Shown here piece by piece: positions 18,501-25,490 of a stretch of DNA of 64,000 bases. Source of the stretch: Puniceicoccales bacterium (GTDB lineage: Bacteria > Verrucomicrobiota > Verrucomicrobiia > Opitutales > UBA953); NCBI GenBank assembly GCA_031256995.1, contig JAIRPL010000037.1:19200-83199 (forward strand), in the 5' to 3' direction. Both the position numbers and the translations under genes were made by a program. The stretch's first letter is position 1; every line of letters begins with the position of its first letter. The notes under the pieces were generated by a model. That model searched no databases. It was not told where the DNA came from and saw only the letters and a list, made by a program, of their open reading frames with translations.

Positions 18501-19020
18501 GGGTGCTACGTGTGATGGCGTCGATGGCACCCGTGCCACCACCGCTGGCAGTGCCGTGATTGTTATTGAAAATCAGATCGCCACTGCGAATTTCGAAACC
18601 CTCGGGGGAAGTTTGAACGATATCACCAAGGATGCTGACCAAGTTGCCAGCGATGGTCGCCGCACTGCTTGCCGATGGATTGGAGAATGTGAGCGTTGAT
18701 CCGCTGCCAAGCTCGATTTTCCCGAGATAGCCTACCGCGATTCTGTTCGTTCCATCTGTATTTCCAAATGTGATGGCCGCCCCGGAATCGATCCTAAGGG
18801 CAGGAGCGTGTTCAATCGTTGTCCCGTGGAAAATTATTTCACTGAGTTTTGGCCGTTCGCTACCAATTGTGAGGTCCAAGGAGTTCGTCCCCACAGTGCC
18901 GTTGGCTTGAATGGATAAAACATCGTAATCGCTTAGTGTCACACTTGCCCCGAGGGCTTTATTTGCGTTAAAAACGAGAAAGATTCCAGCTGCGACAAGA
19001 AGCGCTACCCCCCCCCCCAC
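15496..19020 (-). CDS. PEP-CTERM surface protein with Pmp-like GGAI repeats; start region apparently frameshifted at a poly-G tract
   Basis: The ORF encodes 1174 residues. The open frame begins at a GTG formed by the poly-G tract itself, without a ribosome-binding site, and runs at once into a hydrophobic segment (VALLVAAGIFLVF) that resembles the core of a signal peptide. A better ATG lies upstream at 19103, one frame off. Residues ~185-395 contain six units pairing an N-N/N-x-A element with GGAI, GGAF or GAAI, as in chlamydial polymorphic membrane proteins. Residues ~900-1000 carry an autotransporter-type strand motif (LYKTGTGTLTLAANQAY). Near residue 1130 comes VPEPSTYALCG, a hydrophobic segment and RPRKR: a canonical PEP-CTERM sorting signal for exosortase. 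A 20-residue tail follows, encoded by the tandem repeat, which is unusual because such proteins normally end at the Arg cluster. Base composition of the N-terminal half looks more AT-rich than its neighbours. Role: predicted exported, envelope-anchored surface protein; ligand unknown. Confidence 0.8.
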   Translation of the reverse strand: MGGGVALLVAAGIFLVFNANKALGASVTLSDYDVLSIQANGTVGTNSLDLTIGSERPKLSEIIFHGTTIEHAPALRIDSGAAITFGNTDGTNRIAVGYLGKIELGSGSTLTFSNPSASSAATIAGNLVSILGDIVQTSPEGFEIRSGDLIFNNNHGTASGGGTGAIDAITRSTRPLQISAGNISFTNNTSNSGSGAAIYANGTDANVVINASSLFSVVNNHAAQSGSPVNKSGGAFYLRTLTSAANGSIILLDVNAASILVSGNSAGIGGAIAIESALTTNTYGNIQLKLSTRSSSPQLGDQKMVIKENYAAEYGGAISLISPAPHATRNPWVYLESAGKMLITNNQAGLAGGAIYMNSSSHSLLSISPDDGGEISGNKAALTDGASMETGGAIHMEWKDEVNLYLGSGSKPGDVFRIQNNTVGTGTNQIQRAIYLKEDESSTSHDATIQICDLVDVATTIELYDGIKAVKSPSNTSGYKVYIGSYENGTFAQIGEHARAFIPGYTDVSGPGNTHKLSGGARYQTYDENSPTSFGSYVLCSGTNLAIEGTNNVLASGNLCFEQNSTLRFELGTGITPTPGGTVAMLRLEGGNKPHIGGPDSYVLPGANKIEIVGDVGFVGNYYLLDATALPDHSVATTGFLSTANLTINNNPVTPVGAATPPPPGGRNYVVGELRDHNPDAPDSKANKLYLHVETIWGNIENTWTGADGAGVWKSELSTQTAPNWSGNVTVDSGNTTPTNTFLHGDLVSFTSTAGTHDIAVDQGGVTVARMRVRDATFTFTGGEIRGSTSSSTYHTAATSTYAPLTDGMLYVENSATAIFQVPVDFHGATISNADAIFQGDTILRGDLQISGGAHVTLAAPLNITNGGALNIDSISSRLILADGGRLGTDDRQGVQVGGKSYVEFKRDTPYTYRGTISGDGNLYKTGTGTLTLAANQAYAGEFSIIGGTVVLANITQAATAVTVGENGTLAGTGQVSAGGGGATIDGKISPGTAYGRIGTLTFNATAGGDLILSSNAHLLIDISGNANDQILLAHGDIRINSDVTLATAIVLTGVGGKILKGDTHTILATTDGDLIADLSSLVGDISFVGKGTDADPDYKFRVEEFTSTQGGVTTRGLRLVTTYAIPFVPEPSTYALCGALATLALALLRPRKRQNHRQNGQGQQSRGCQNSRG
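19008..19018 (-). repeat. Homopolymer of 11 G (coding strand) at the start of the Pmp-like gene
   Basis: There are eleven C on the plus strand, i.e. eleven G in the coding direction. With 11 G the frame from the ATG at 19103 reads M-N-S-R-T-F-P-E... through W-G-G-G and stops at TAG directly after the tract. With 12 G (or 9) the same ATG would read into the signal-peptide core and the full-length protein. The frame actually open has a TAA four codons upstream of its GTG. Confidence 0.85.
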
Positions 19021-19103
19021 CCGAGAATTTTATACGAAACTCCGTGTTTGTGACGGATTTCTGTGTTATTTGCTGAGTTTTCGGGGAAGGTTCTTGAATT
19101 CAT

Positions 19104-19175
19104 GGCATACCCCGAAAAAATAAGAACTTAATACGTGTCAAGGGCCTTTTCACATTTTTTACATTTTTTTTTGGA
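19104..19175 (-). promoter_or_regulatory. Possible promoter of the Pmp-like gene
   Basis: On the minus strand a TTGACA (19136-19141) is preceded by A-rich tracts (about 19147-19173) that could act as an UP element. No well-spaced -10 hexamer stands out; the AT-rich TATTTTTT is only 13 bases away. The leader to the ATG at 19103 is short and has only a weak GGGG as ribosome-binding site. Confidence 0.3.
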
Positions 19176-19260
19176 GTGCCCCATTTTCCACGGTTTGCCG
19201 CCGCTGCCGCCGCCACCTGTGCTGCCGCCTGCCGCCACCTGCCGCCGCCGCACTGCCGTC

Positions 19261-19286
19261 GTAGCGCGGGTTTCCAAACCTGCTCC
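19261..19286 (+). repeat. Dispersed hairpin repeat, copy 3
   Basis: The core GCGCGGGTTTCCAAACCTGC is preceded by GTA and followed by TCC, identical to copy 1 over 26 bases. The surrounding sequence is unrelated to either flank type. Confidence 0.75.
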
Positions 19287-19373
19287 CCCGCCGCGCCCCC
19301 GCTTGGCTGCGGATCCGCCTGTCGCTGGGGCTATGCGCCCCTGCCGCGCCCCTGTCGCCGTCGCACTGCCGCC

Positions 19374-19399
19374 GTAGCGCGGGCTTCCAAGCCTGCTCT
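19374..19399 (+). repeat. Dispersed hairpin repeat, copy 4, with a compensatory change
   Basis: Same 26-base unit, but with GGCTTCCAAGCC in place of GGTTTCCAAACC. The T-to-C and A-to-G changes are on opposite arms and keep the stem paired, which favours selection for structure. Confidence 0.75.
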
Positions 19400-19458
19400 C
19401 AAGTCGCTTTTTGGGAGAGGGGACAGGCCAACGAAAAGCGGCTGGATCTGGTTCCCCC

Positions 19459-19527
19459 CTTGGCCGCCCCTTTTTTGCGTTGGGGTGGGGCAGGCTTCAA
19501 GGAAGCAGGTTTGGAAACCCGCGCTAC
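19459..19527 (+). repeat. Dispersed hairpin repeat, copy 5 (flank type A, inverted relative to copy 1)
   Basis: CTTGG, CGCCCC, TTTTTTGCGTTGGG, GGGCAGGCTTCAAGG and then the core AGCAGGTTTGGAAACCCGCG follow the same order as the reverse complement of 15106-15174, with only a few substitutions. Confidence 0.75.
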
Positions 19528-19586
19528 TGTGTCGTGCCACCGTGCTGCGCGTTATGGGCCTGCGGTGCGGCGGCAGAGGGCAGGGT

Positions 19587-19645
19587 CGCAATACGCGAAG
19601 TGCCTTGGAGTGCGGCCGGCGAGCAGGTTTGGAAACCCGCGCTAC
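19587..19645 (+). repeat. Dispersed hairpin repeat, copy 6 (flank type B)
   Basis: CGCAATACGCGAAGTGCCTT, then GGAGTGCGGC, lead into AGCAGGTTTGGAAACCCGCG. This matches copy 2 at 15309-15368 over about 60 bases. Confidence 0.75.
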
Positions 19646-19759
19646 TGTGCTGTGCTACCGTGCTGCGCCACTGTGGCTGCGGCGCCGTGCTCGCGCTACT
19701 GTGCTGTTCTACCACGCTTGCGCTGCTGTGGCTTGTGCGGCGCTGTGCCGCGCGGGGTG

Positions 19760-22700
19760 TCAGGCGTTGGTGCGGGTGGAGGCGATTGCGGCGAGTAGTT
19801 TTGCGAAGGTGCCGTCGGGGTCGGCGAACCAGTCCGGGGACCAGACGCGGTGGAGGTTCCAGCCGAGGCCGTTCAGGACGATGGCGCGTAATTTGTCGCG
19901 GTCGCGCGCGGTGGCGGCGTCGAGGTAATGGCGGCCGTCGCATTCGACGCCGAGGATGTGTTTTTCGGGATGCGCCGGGTCGGCCACGGCGAGGTCGATG
20001 CGGTAGGAGGAGGCCCCGGCGTTTTCGGTGACGAGGAATCCCGCCTCGCGGATGCGCGCGGCGAGATAGGCGGTGAAGGATGGGTGGGCGGTGCCGGGGG
20101 AGGTTTTTCCGGCGATGGATCCGGTGCCCGCTGGTTGGACTGGGGCTTGAAGCGGAAGCCGTCCGCAGGAGGTTTTTTCGGCGATGGGTCCGGCGTCCGC
20201 GGGCGCGTTGAGGCGGGCGGAGGACCCTGCCTGGGCGTGGGCGAGGAAATTGCGGAGATCGTGGACGCCGCGCGCGCGGGTGGTGGTGAGGGCGGCGTCC
20301 AGGTCATCGCCGGTGATGCTGCTGAAGACGTGGATCTCGTGCTTGGCGCGGGTGATGGCGACGTTGAGGCGGCGCTCGCCGCCCTCGCGGTTGAGGGGGC
20401 CGAAGTTTGTGGTGACACGCGGCGCGGTGGTGGCGCCGCCGGGGGCGGAGGCGTTGCGGGTTGCGGCGCGGGGGCGCTTTTCGTCGTAAAGCCCGTAGCC
20501 GATGGAAAACAGGATGACGTCGCGTTCGTCCCCCTGGACGTTTTCGAGATTTTTGACGAAGACAGGCTCGCCCTCGACCGGGGGGCTGGCCCCGAAGTGC
20601 CGCTCCAAGGCCGGGTTGGCGCGCAGGGCCTCGTCGAGCAGGTTTTCGACCAGCCGTTGCTGGGCGAGGCTGAAGGTCACGATGCCGTAGGAGCGCGCCG
20701 GGCCGGAGGTGTCGGAGAGGCGCTGGGTGAGGAATGCGACGAGCCGGGCGGCCTCGACGCGGTTTGTGCGCGTGGCGGATTTGTCATAGCGGGCCTCGGG
20801 CAGGTGGTGGAGGCGGATTCCGCCCGCCGCCGGCGAGGTGTCGGCGGAGGGGAATGTGAGCAGGGTGTTGCCGTAATAGCGCTGGTTGCTGAAGGCGATG
20901 AGGCTTTCGTGGCGGCTGCGGTAGTGCCATGCGAGGCGGCGCGAGGGAAGGCCGGAGGCGGAGAGTTCGTCGAGGATGCTTTCGAGGTCCTCGGTACCGC
21001 CGGCTTCATCCTCGTCATCCGCGTCGTCGTCGGGGGCGGCGGTGGCGCTGTTGAAGAAGGAGGTTGGCGGGAGCTGCCTGGGGTCCCCGACGATGATTGC
21101 CTGCCTGCCGCGCGCGATGGCGCCGATGGCGTCCCAAACCGGGATTTGGGAGGCCTCGTCAAAGATCACGATGTCGAATTGGCGGTGGGAAGGCTCCAGG
21201 TATTGGGCGATGGACAGGGGCGACATCAGCACGCACGGTTTGAGGGCGGCGAGCAGGTTCGGGGTTTTCGCGAGGAGCTGCCGGACGGGGATGTGGCGGA
21301 TTTTTTTCGCAAGCTCGCGGTTGAGCAGCGCGCGCTCGGCCTTGAGGGCGGCATCAGCGCCGTCTCCGGCACAGGCTGCCGCGGCGCTGGCGGCGAGTTT
21401 CGCGTGAATGAACTCCCTGGCGAGCCGCTCCAGCTGCGAGTCAAGCTCGCGGAAACGGCGCACCTGCCCGTCGTGCTCGCCCCCGAGGAAGGCGCGCAGG
21501 GGCGGGGAGGCGTCGAGCAGGGCGGTGAGCAGTTGACGGTGAAAGGCATCCTCGAGGAGGGCGGGGATCTCGCCGGCGGGGGTCCCGAGTTTTTCCACGC
21601 GGGAGACGAGGGGTTGCAGGCCCGCGGCGATCGCCGCCGCGCGGATTTTCTGCCATGCGCACCATTCGCGGATTTTCGGCCACGCGGCGGAAAGCCCGGC
21701 GGCAAAGCTCCGGGCGGCGGCCGGCATCGCGGCGAATGTGGAGAGCGCGTCGGGGCGCAGGCAGGCGGCCCCGGCGAAGGCCTTGAGTGACTCGAGGTGG
21801 CTGGACGCCGCGTCCCGGTGGGCGGCAAGGAGCGGCTTTATGGCGGCCCTGGCGGCGGGTGTGGCGAGCGCGTTGGCGAGCGCGGGGCGCCAGGCTTTTC
21901 CGGGGTGCGCCGCATGGTCGGGCGCGGGGGCGGCCGCGGCCTCGAGGGTGTCCAGCGTGGAGTGCAGTTGCGCGCCCCAGGCGATGGCCCGTTCGATGTC
22001 CGGGAGGGAAGGCTCGGCGGAGTTCCACAGGCCGCCGAGCAGGGCCGCCGTGCGTGAATTGGCACGCAGCGCCTGCTTGATTTTTTCGATGCGCACGGCC
22101 GCCTCGATGGCGAGTGACGTTTCCTTGGCGGAGGGGGTCGTGTTCATGGAAGGGAGGCGCGCGGCACGGAGCCTGCGGCGGAATTTCCATGAATGGAAGA
22201 GGCGGGCGCCCACCCATCTGGCGCGCACGGATTCCCACTCGGAGGAGAGGGCTTCCGGGCCGGGGTCTGCGAGTTTCGCCTCGTCAAACGCGAGGGAGCG
22301 CAGCCGTGCGCGGAGGGTGTCGCGCTCGGCCGCGAGGGCGCCGGCGGCTTCCAGGCATGCCGCGGTGCTGGCCCACGGCTCCATGAAGAAGGCCGGGCCG
22401 GCGGGCACGGCGTTTTCCAGGAGGGCGTCGAGTCCGATGAACGCGACGGCCTCGCGCGAGAGGGCCGGGGGCTGGCCGGGCGTTTTCGCGCCGTCAACCG
22501 CCCGGGGCGTTTCCGTGCCCGGAGGGGTGCCGGAGGCGTCGGGGAATGGGTGTCCGAGGGCGTTGCGAAGGGAGCTTGTGGCCGCGAGCAGGGCATCGGC
22601 GGCGTTGGCGAGGGCGTTGGCGAGCGGCAGTGTGGCCTCGGCCCACAGCGGGGAGTAATCATCGCAGGCGAGCGGGGTGAGCGGATGGCCGGGGAGTGGC

Positions 22701-25417
22701 GCGATGCGCGCGACGGTCTCGGCGATGCGCTGCGCGAGCGAGCGGGCGGCGGCCAGCTGCGCGGATGACACCCCGGCCGGGCGCGCCCATTCCGGCGAGT
22801 CCAGCCGTGGCGCGCGGGCTGTCTCCGCGGTGCGCGGGAGCACGTGGTCGAAGCAGGCGTGCGCGGAGATGCCGCATGGGGCCGGGTTGTGGAGGGCGCG
22901 CACGTAGGCGTTCAGGCCGTCGCGCTCGCGCTGGAGGCTTTCGGCGCAGCGGCGCCATTCGCCCGGGGCGGTGTCCTTCCCGGCAGTCGCGACGTTGATG
23001 GCCTCCCTGAGCTGGGCCAGCACCTCGCTTTTCCCGGATTTGTTTGAGTGGAGCTCCAGGCAGAACGGGGCGAGGTTGTCCTCCCGGAGGCGGCGGTGCA
23101 CGACGTCGAGGGCGGCGCGTTTCTCGGCCACAAAGAGGACCCGTTTTCCCTCCGCGAGGCAGTGGGCGATGATGTTGGTGATTGTCTGTGATTTCCCGGT
23201 TCCCGGCGGCCCCTCGAGCACGAAGTCGTGCCCGGCGGCCGCGGCCATGACGGCGGCGAGCTGGGAGGAGTCGGCGCTGCGCGGGCAGATCGTCGCGGCG
23301 GCCGAGAATTCGTCATCCAACCGCGCGGCGGTGACCGGGACCGGCGCTGGAGGTTTCGCGGGGGCGTCCGTTTGCCCGTGCTCGAGGAGGGTTGAGACGA
23401 CGCGGTTTTTGCGCAGGTCGTCGAGGCGGTCGGAGAGGTCTTTCCAGAGGAGATGTTTTGTGAATGAGAACTGGCCGAGCCAGAGCTCGTCGCGCACCTC
23501 CCAGCCCTTGAGCGGGAGGACGGCGTCGCGGAAGGCCTTGAGCACGGCCTGGATGTCCACGCCGCTGTCGTCCTCCGGGAGCGGGTCGATGCCGGGGATC
23601 TCCTTTTGGAACTCCTGCCGGAGCATTTCGAGGAGCGTGGAATTGACGCGCGTCTCCTCGTCGAGCCGGCGCAGCGTGAAGCCGTCGAGCGCGGATTTGC
23701 GGCGCAGCTCGACGGGGATGAGCAGGAGCGGGGCGCGCAGGGAGCGCTCGGCGTGCGCGGTTTCGCGCCACTCGAGGATGCCGGCGGCGGCGAACAGGGT
23801 GTTGGCGCCATTCTCCTCCAGGGAGAGGCGGGCGGAGCGGAAGAGGGCGGTCAGGCCGGCGCGGTGCGCTGCGTCGTCGAACGTGGTGTGCAGGCGGCGG
23901 TGTTTTTCGAGGCTTTCGCGCAGGTGCGCCGCAAGGGCGCTCTCGCGCTCGGCGGCCGGGATGGCGGCGGTTCGCGGGTCTTTCTCGTCGAAAAGCCTGG
24001 GGCGTGGCAGCAGGGCCAGCTCCTTGCCGGCCGCGAGCAGGTCCTCGACGCGCGCGGAATTTTCCACGAGCAGGCGCGGCGTGGTCTTGGTTTCCCGGAA
24101 GTTCAGCAGGCGGTTGCGCAGGGAGAGGTCGAGCAGGCGCGACTTCCATTGGGCGACCCTGGCTGGCGCGGGCGGAGACGCTGGCGTGGCGGCCTGGGGC
24201 GGCGGGGTGGGGAGGCCGGGTGGCGGCGGGGGCGTGTCCGGATCCGCGGGCCGGGGTGTGCCAACGCCGGAGGGCGGCGGGGCGGAAAAGGGCGGGGTGC
24301 CCGGCGGCGGCTTTGGCCCGCCCTGGCCGGGGACGGAGGATGGCAGGGGGCGGATGCGGGCGAGCCGGGCGCCGTGGATGTCGAGCGCGAGGCGGAATGG
24401 GATCTCTGTCTCGAGGTTGGGGCGGGCGGCGAGTTCGGCCTCCGCGAGCGTGGCGGGGGTGTCGCGGGTGAGGGTTGTGCATTCAAAGACGGCGAGCAGG
24501 CCCGCCTCGGCGAGTTTCCGGATCTGGCGCAGGTCGTCGGAGACGGGGTCTGGAAGGGCGGTCTCCTCGAGCCAGACGGCGGCATAGGCGTGCCCCTCGT
24601 GGATGAGCACGAGCGGGCGCAGGCCGGCCTGCTCAAGGCAGGCGGCGGCGAACAGGGCGAGGTCCAGGCAGGTGGCCAGGCGGGTGGCGGTGATCCCGGA
24701 GGGGAAGCGGATTTTTTGCCCGGTGTCCTCGAAGCTGGCCGGCGGGCAGACGTAGCGGATGCGCAGGGAGGCCAGCGCGGCGAAGATGGCGGCTGTTTGC
24801 GCGCGGACCCGGGAGCGGCTTTTCTCCTGGTAGCCGTTGAGGGCGGCCCGGCCGGTGCTTTCGCCGAGAATGCCGGCGGCGTTGGAGAGCACGGATTCGA
24901 CGGCGGGGTCGTTGGGCAGGACGAAGGCGGCGAGGATCTCGGGCAGCGCGGCGAGGCCGCACCATTCGTTTGGGGCGAGGAGGGCGACATCGTGCGCGGC
25001 AACGGCCAGCGGCGGCCCTGACGGGGCGGGCAAGGCAGGCTCCCTTGCGCCATCGGCGTCCGGGTGGGGCATGGGGCCGTCTAGCGGGAGGGGTTGTTCG
25101 TGGAGTGTGAGCGTGAGCCGCCCGCGGACGCGTTCGTTGAGCGAGGCGAGGAATGACGGATTGAAGCGCAATGGCAGCGGCGAGGCGGTCCAGACGGCGT
25201 GTGGCGCGAGTTCCTCGATGCGGAATTCGGCGGGTTCGACAAAGGGTGGCTCGGAGTTCGCGCGCAGGAGGAGGTTGCGCCGCGGGGTTCCGTCGTTTTG
25301 CAACCGCGCCTCCTTTATGACGGGGATGTTGTTTTGCTGGAATGCATGGTTGAGTGTGCTGTCGCACACGAAATGGAGCGCCGGGGCGCCCGCGCTGCCT
25401 GCCGTGTTGGTGTTCAT
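19760..25417 (-). CDS. DUF4011 / superfamily 1 helicase / Vsr-like (MTES-type) nuclease fusion, candidate Hhe-type phage defence protein
   Basis: This is one protein of 1885 residues. Around residues 235-275 a conserved block (TCLDLALFAAACLEQAGL ... EGHAYAAVWL) resembles the transglutaminase-like region found at the front of this family. LLDLSLRNRLLNF near 430 is the DUF4011 signature. The helicase has Walker A GPPGTGKSQT near 735, Walker B IVIFDEASQIPVWDA near 1417, GDPRQLPP just after it, LENVQGDERDVI near 1629 and NVAITRAKHEIHVF near 1689. The last ~100 residues (VECDGRHYLDAATARDRDK near 1829) form a Vsr/MTES-like restriction-endonuclease fold. DUF4011-helicase-Vsr proteins are the single-gene Hhe defence type described by Gao and colleagues. 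Here it stands without recognisable defence partners. It is followed by the repeat region and preceded by speA with a 73-base gap. The start ATG at 25417 gives a sensible N-terminus. Activity in this organism is inferred. Confidence 0.85.
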   Translation of the reverse strand: MNTNTAGSAGAPALHFVCDSTLNHAFQQNNIPVIKEARLQNDGTPRRNLLLRANSEPPFVEPAEFRIEELAPHAVWTASPLPLRFNPSFLASLNERVRGRLTLTLHEQPLPLDGPMPHPDADGAREPALPAPSGPPLAVAAHDVALLAPNEWCGLAALPEILAAFVLPNDPAVESVLSNAAGILGESTGRAALNGYQEKSRSRVRAQTAAIFAALASLRIRYVCPPASFEDTGQKIRFPSGITATRLATCLDLALFAAACLEQAGLRPLVLIHEGHAYAAVWLEETALPDPVSDDLRQIRKLAEAGLLAVFECTTLTRDTPATLAEAELAARPNLETEIPFRLALDIHGARLARIRPLPSSVPGQGGPKPPPGTPPFSAPPPSGVGTPRPADPDTPPPPPGLPTPPPQAATPASPPAPARVAQWKSRLLDLSLRNRLLNFRETKTTPRLLVENSARVEDLLAAGKELALLPRPRLFDEKDPRTAAIPAAERESALAAHLRESLEKHRRLHTTFDDAAHRAGLTALFRSARLSLEENGANTLFAAAGILEWRETAHAERSLRAPLLLIPVELRRKSALDGFTLRRLDEETRVNSTLLEMLRQEFQKEIPGIDPLPEDDSGVDIQAVLKAFRDAVLPLKGWEVRDELWLGQFSFTKHLLWKDLSDRLDDLRKNRVVSTLLEHGQTDAPAKPPAPVPVTAARLDDEFSAAATICPRSADSSQLAAVMAAAAGHDFVLEGPPGTGKSQTITNIIAHCLAEGKRVLFVAEKRAALDVVHRRLREDNLAPFCLELHSNKSGKSEVLAQLREAINVATAGKDTAPGEWRRCAESLQRERDGLNAYVRALHNPAPCGISAHACFDHVLPRTAETARAPRLDSPEWARPAGVSSAQLAAARSLAQRIAETVARIAPLPGHPLTPLACDDYSPLWAEATLPLANALANAADALLAATSSLRNALGHPFPDASGTPPGTETPRAVDGAKTPGQPPALSREAVAFIGLDALLENAVPAGPAFFMEPWASTAACLEAAGALAAERDTLRARLRSLAFDEAKLADPGPEALSSEWESVRARWVGARLFHSWKFRRRLRAARLPSMNTTPSAKETSLAIEAAVRIEKIKQALRANSRTAALLGGLWNSAEPSLPDIERAIAWGAQLHSTLDTLEAAAAPAPDHAAHPGKAWRPALANALATPAARAAIKPLLAAHRDAASSHLESLKAFAGAACLRPDALSTFAAMPAAARSFAAGLSAAWPKIREWCAWQKIRAAAIAAGLQPLVSRVEKLGTPAGEIPALLEDAFHRQLLTALLDASPPLRAFLGGEHDGQVRRFRELDSQLERLAREFIHAKLAASAAAACAGDGADAALKAERALLNRELAKKIRHIPVRQLLAKTPNLLAALKPCVLMSPLSIAQYLEPSHRQFDIVIFDEASQIPVWDAIGAIARGRQAIIVGDPRQLPPTSFFNSATAAPDDDADDEDEAGGTEDLESILDELSASGLPSRRLAWHYRSRHESLIAFSNQRYYGNTLLTFPSADTSPAAGGIRLHHLPEARYDKSATRTNRVEAARLVAFLTQRLSDTSGPARSYGIVTFSLAQQRLVENLLDEALRANPALERHFGASPPVEGEPVFVKNLENVQGDERDVILFSIGYGLYDEKRPRAATRNASAPGGATTAPRVTTNFGPLNREGGERRLNVAITRAKHEIHVFSSITGDDLDAALTTTRARGVHDLRNFLAHAQAGSSARLNAPADAGPIAEKTSCGRLPLQAPVQPAGTGSIAGKTSPGTAHPSFTAYLAARIREAGFLVTENAGASSYRIDLAVADPAHPEKHILGVECDGRHYLDAATARDRDKLRAIVLNGLGWNLHRVWSPDWFADPDGTFAKLLAAIASTRTNA

Positions 25418-25490
25418 GCGCGGCCATGCTGCCGCCGTTTTTCACGCGGCACAATTGTTCTGTGAGCGGGGGGCGGGAGGGGGGGCGGGG

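Larger units (their letters stand above)
19176..19759. other. Intergenic repeat-rich stretch without a convincing gene
   Basis: Between the Pmp-like gene and the helicase there are 584 bases of low-complexity sequence (CTGCCGCC-type and GTGCTG-type runs) holding four of the six copies of the dispersed hairpin repeat. No ORF here has a plausible start, length or composition. ORFs reported by frame alone are translations of the repeats. Confidence 0.6.

Noticed and set aside
15106..19645. CRISPR-like impression from six repeat copies
   Set aside because: Spacing ranges from about 90 to thousands of bases, orientations are mixed and no cas genes are present. The units are dispersed hairpin repeats.
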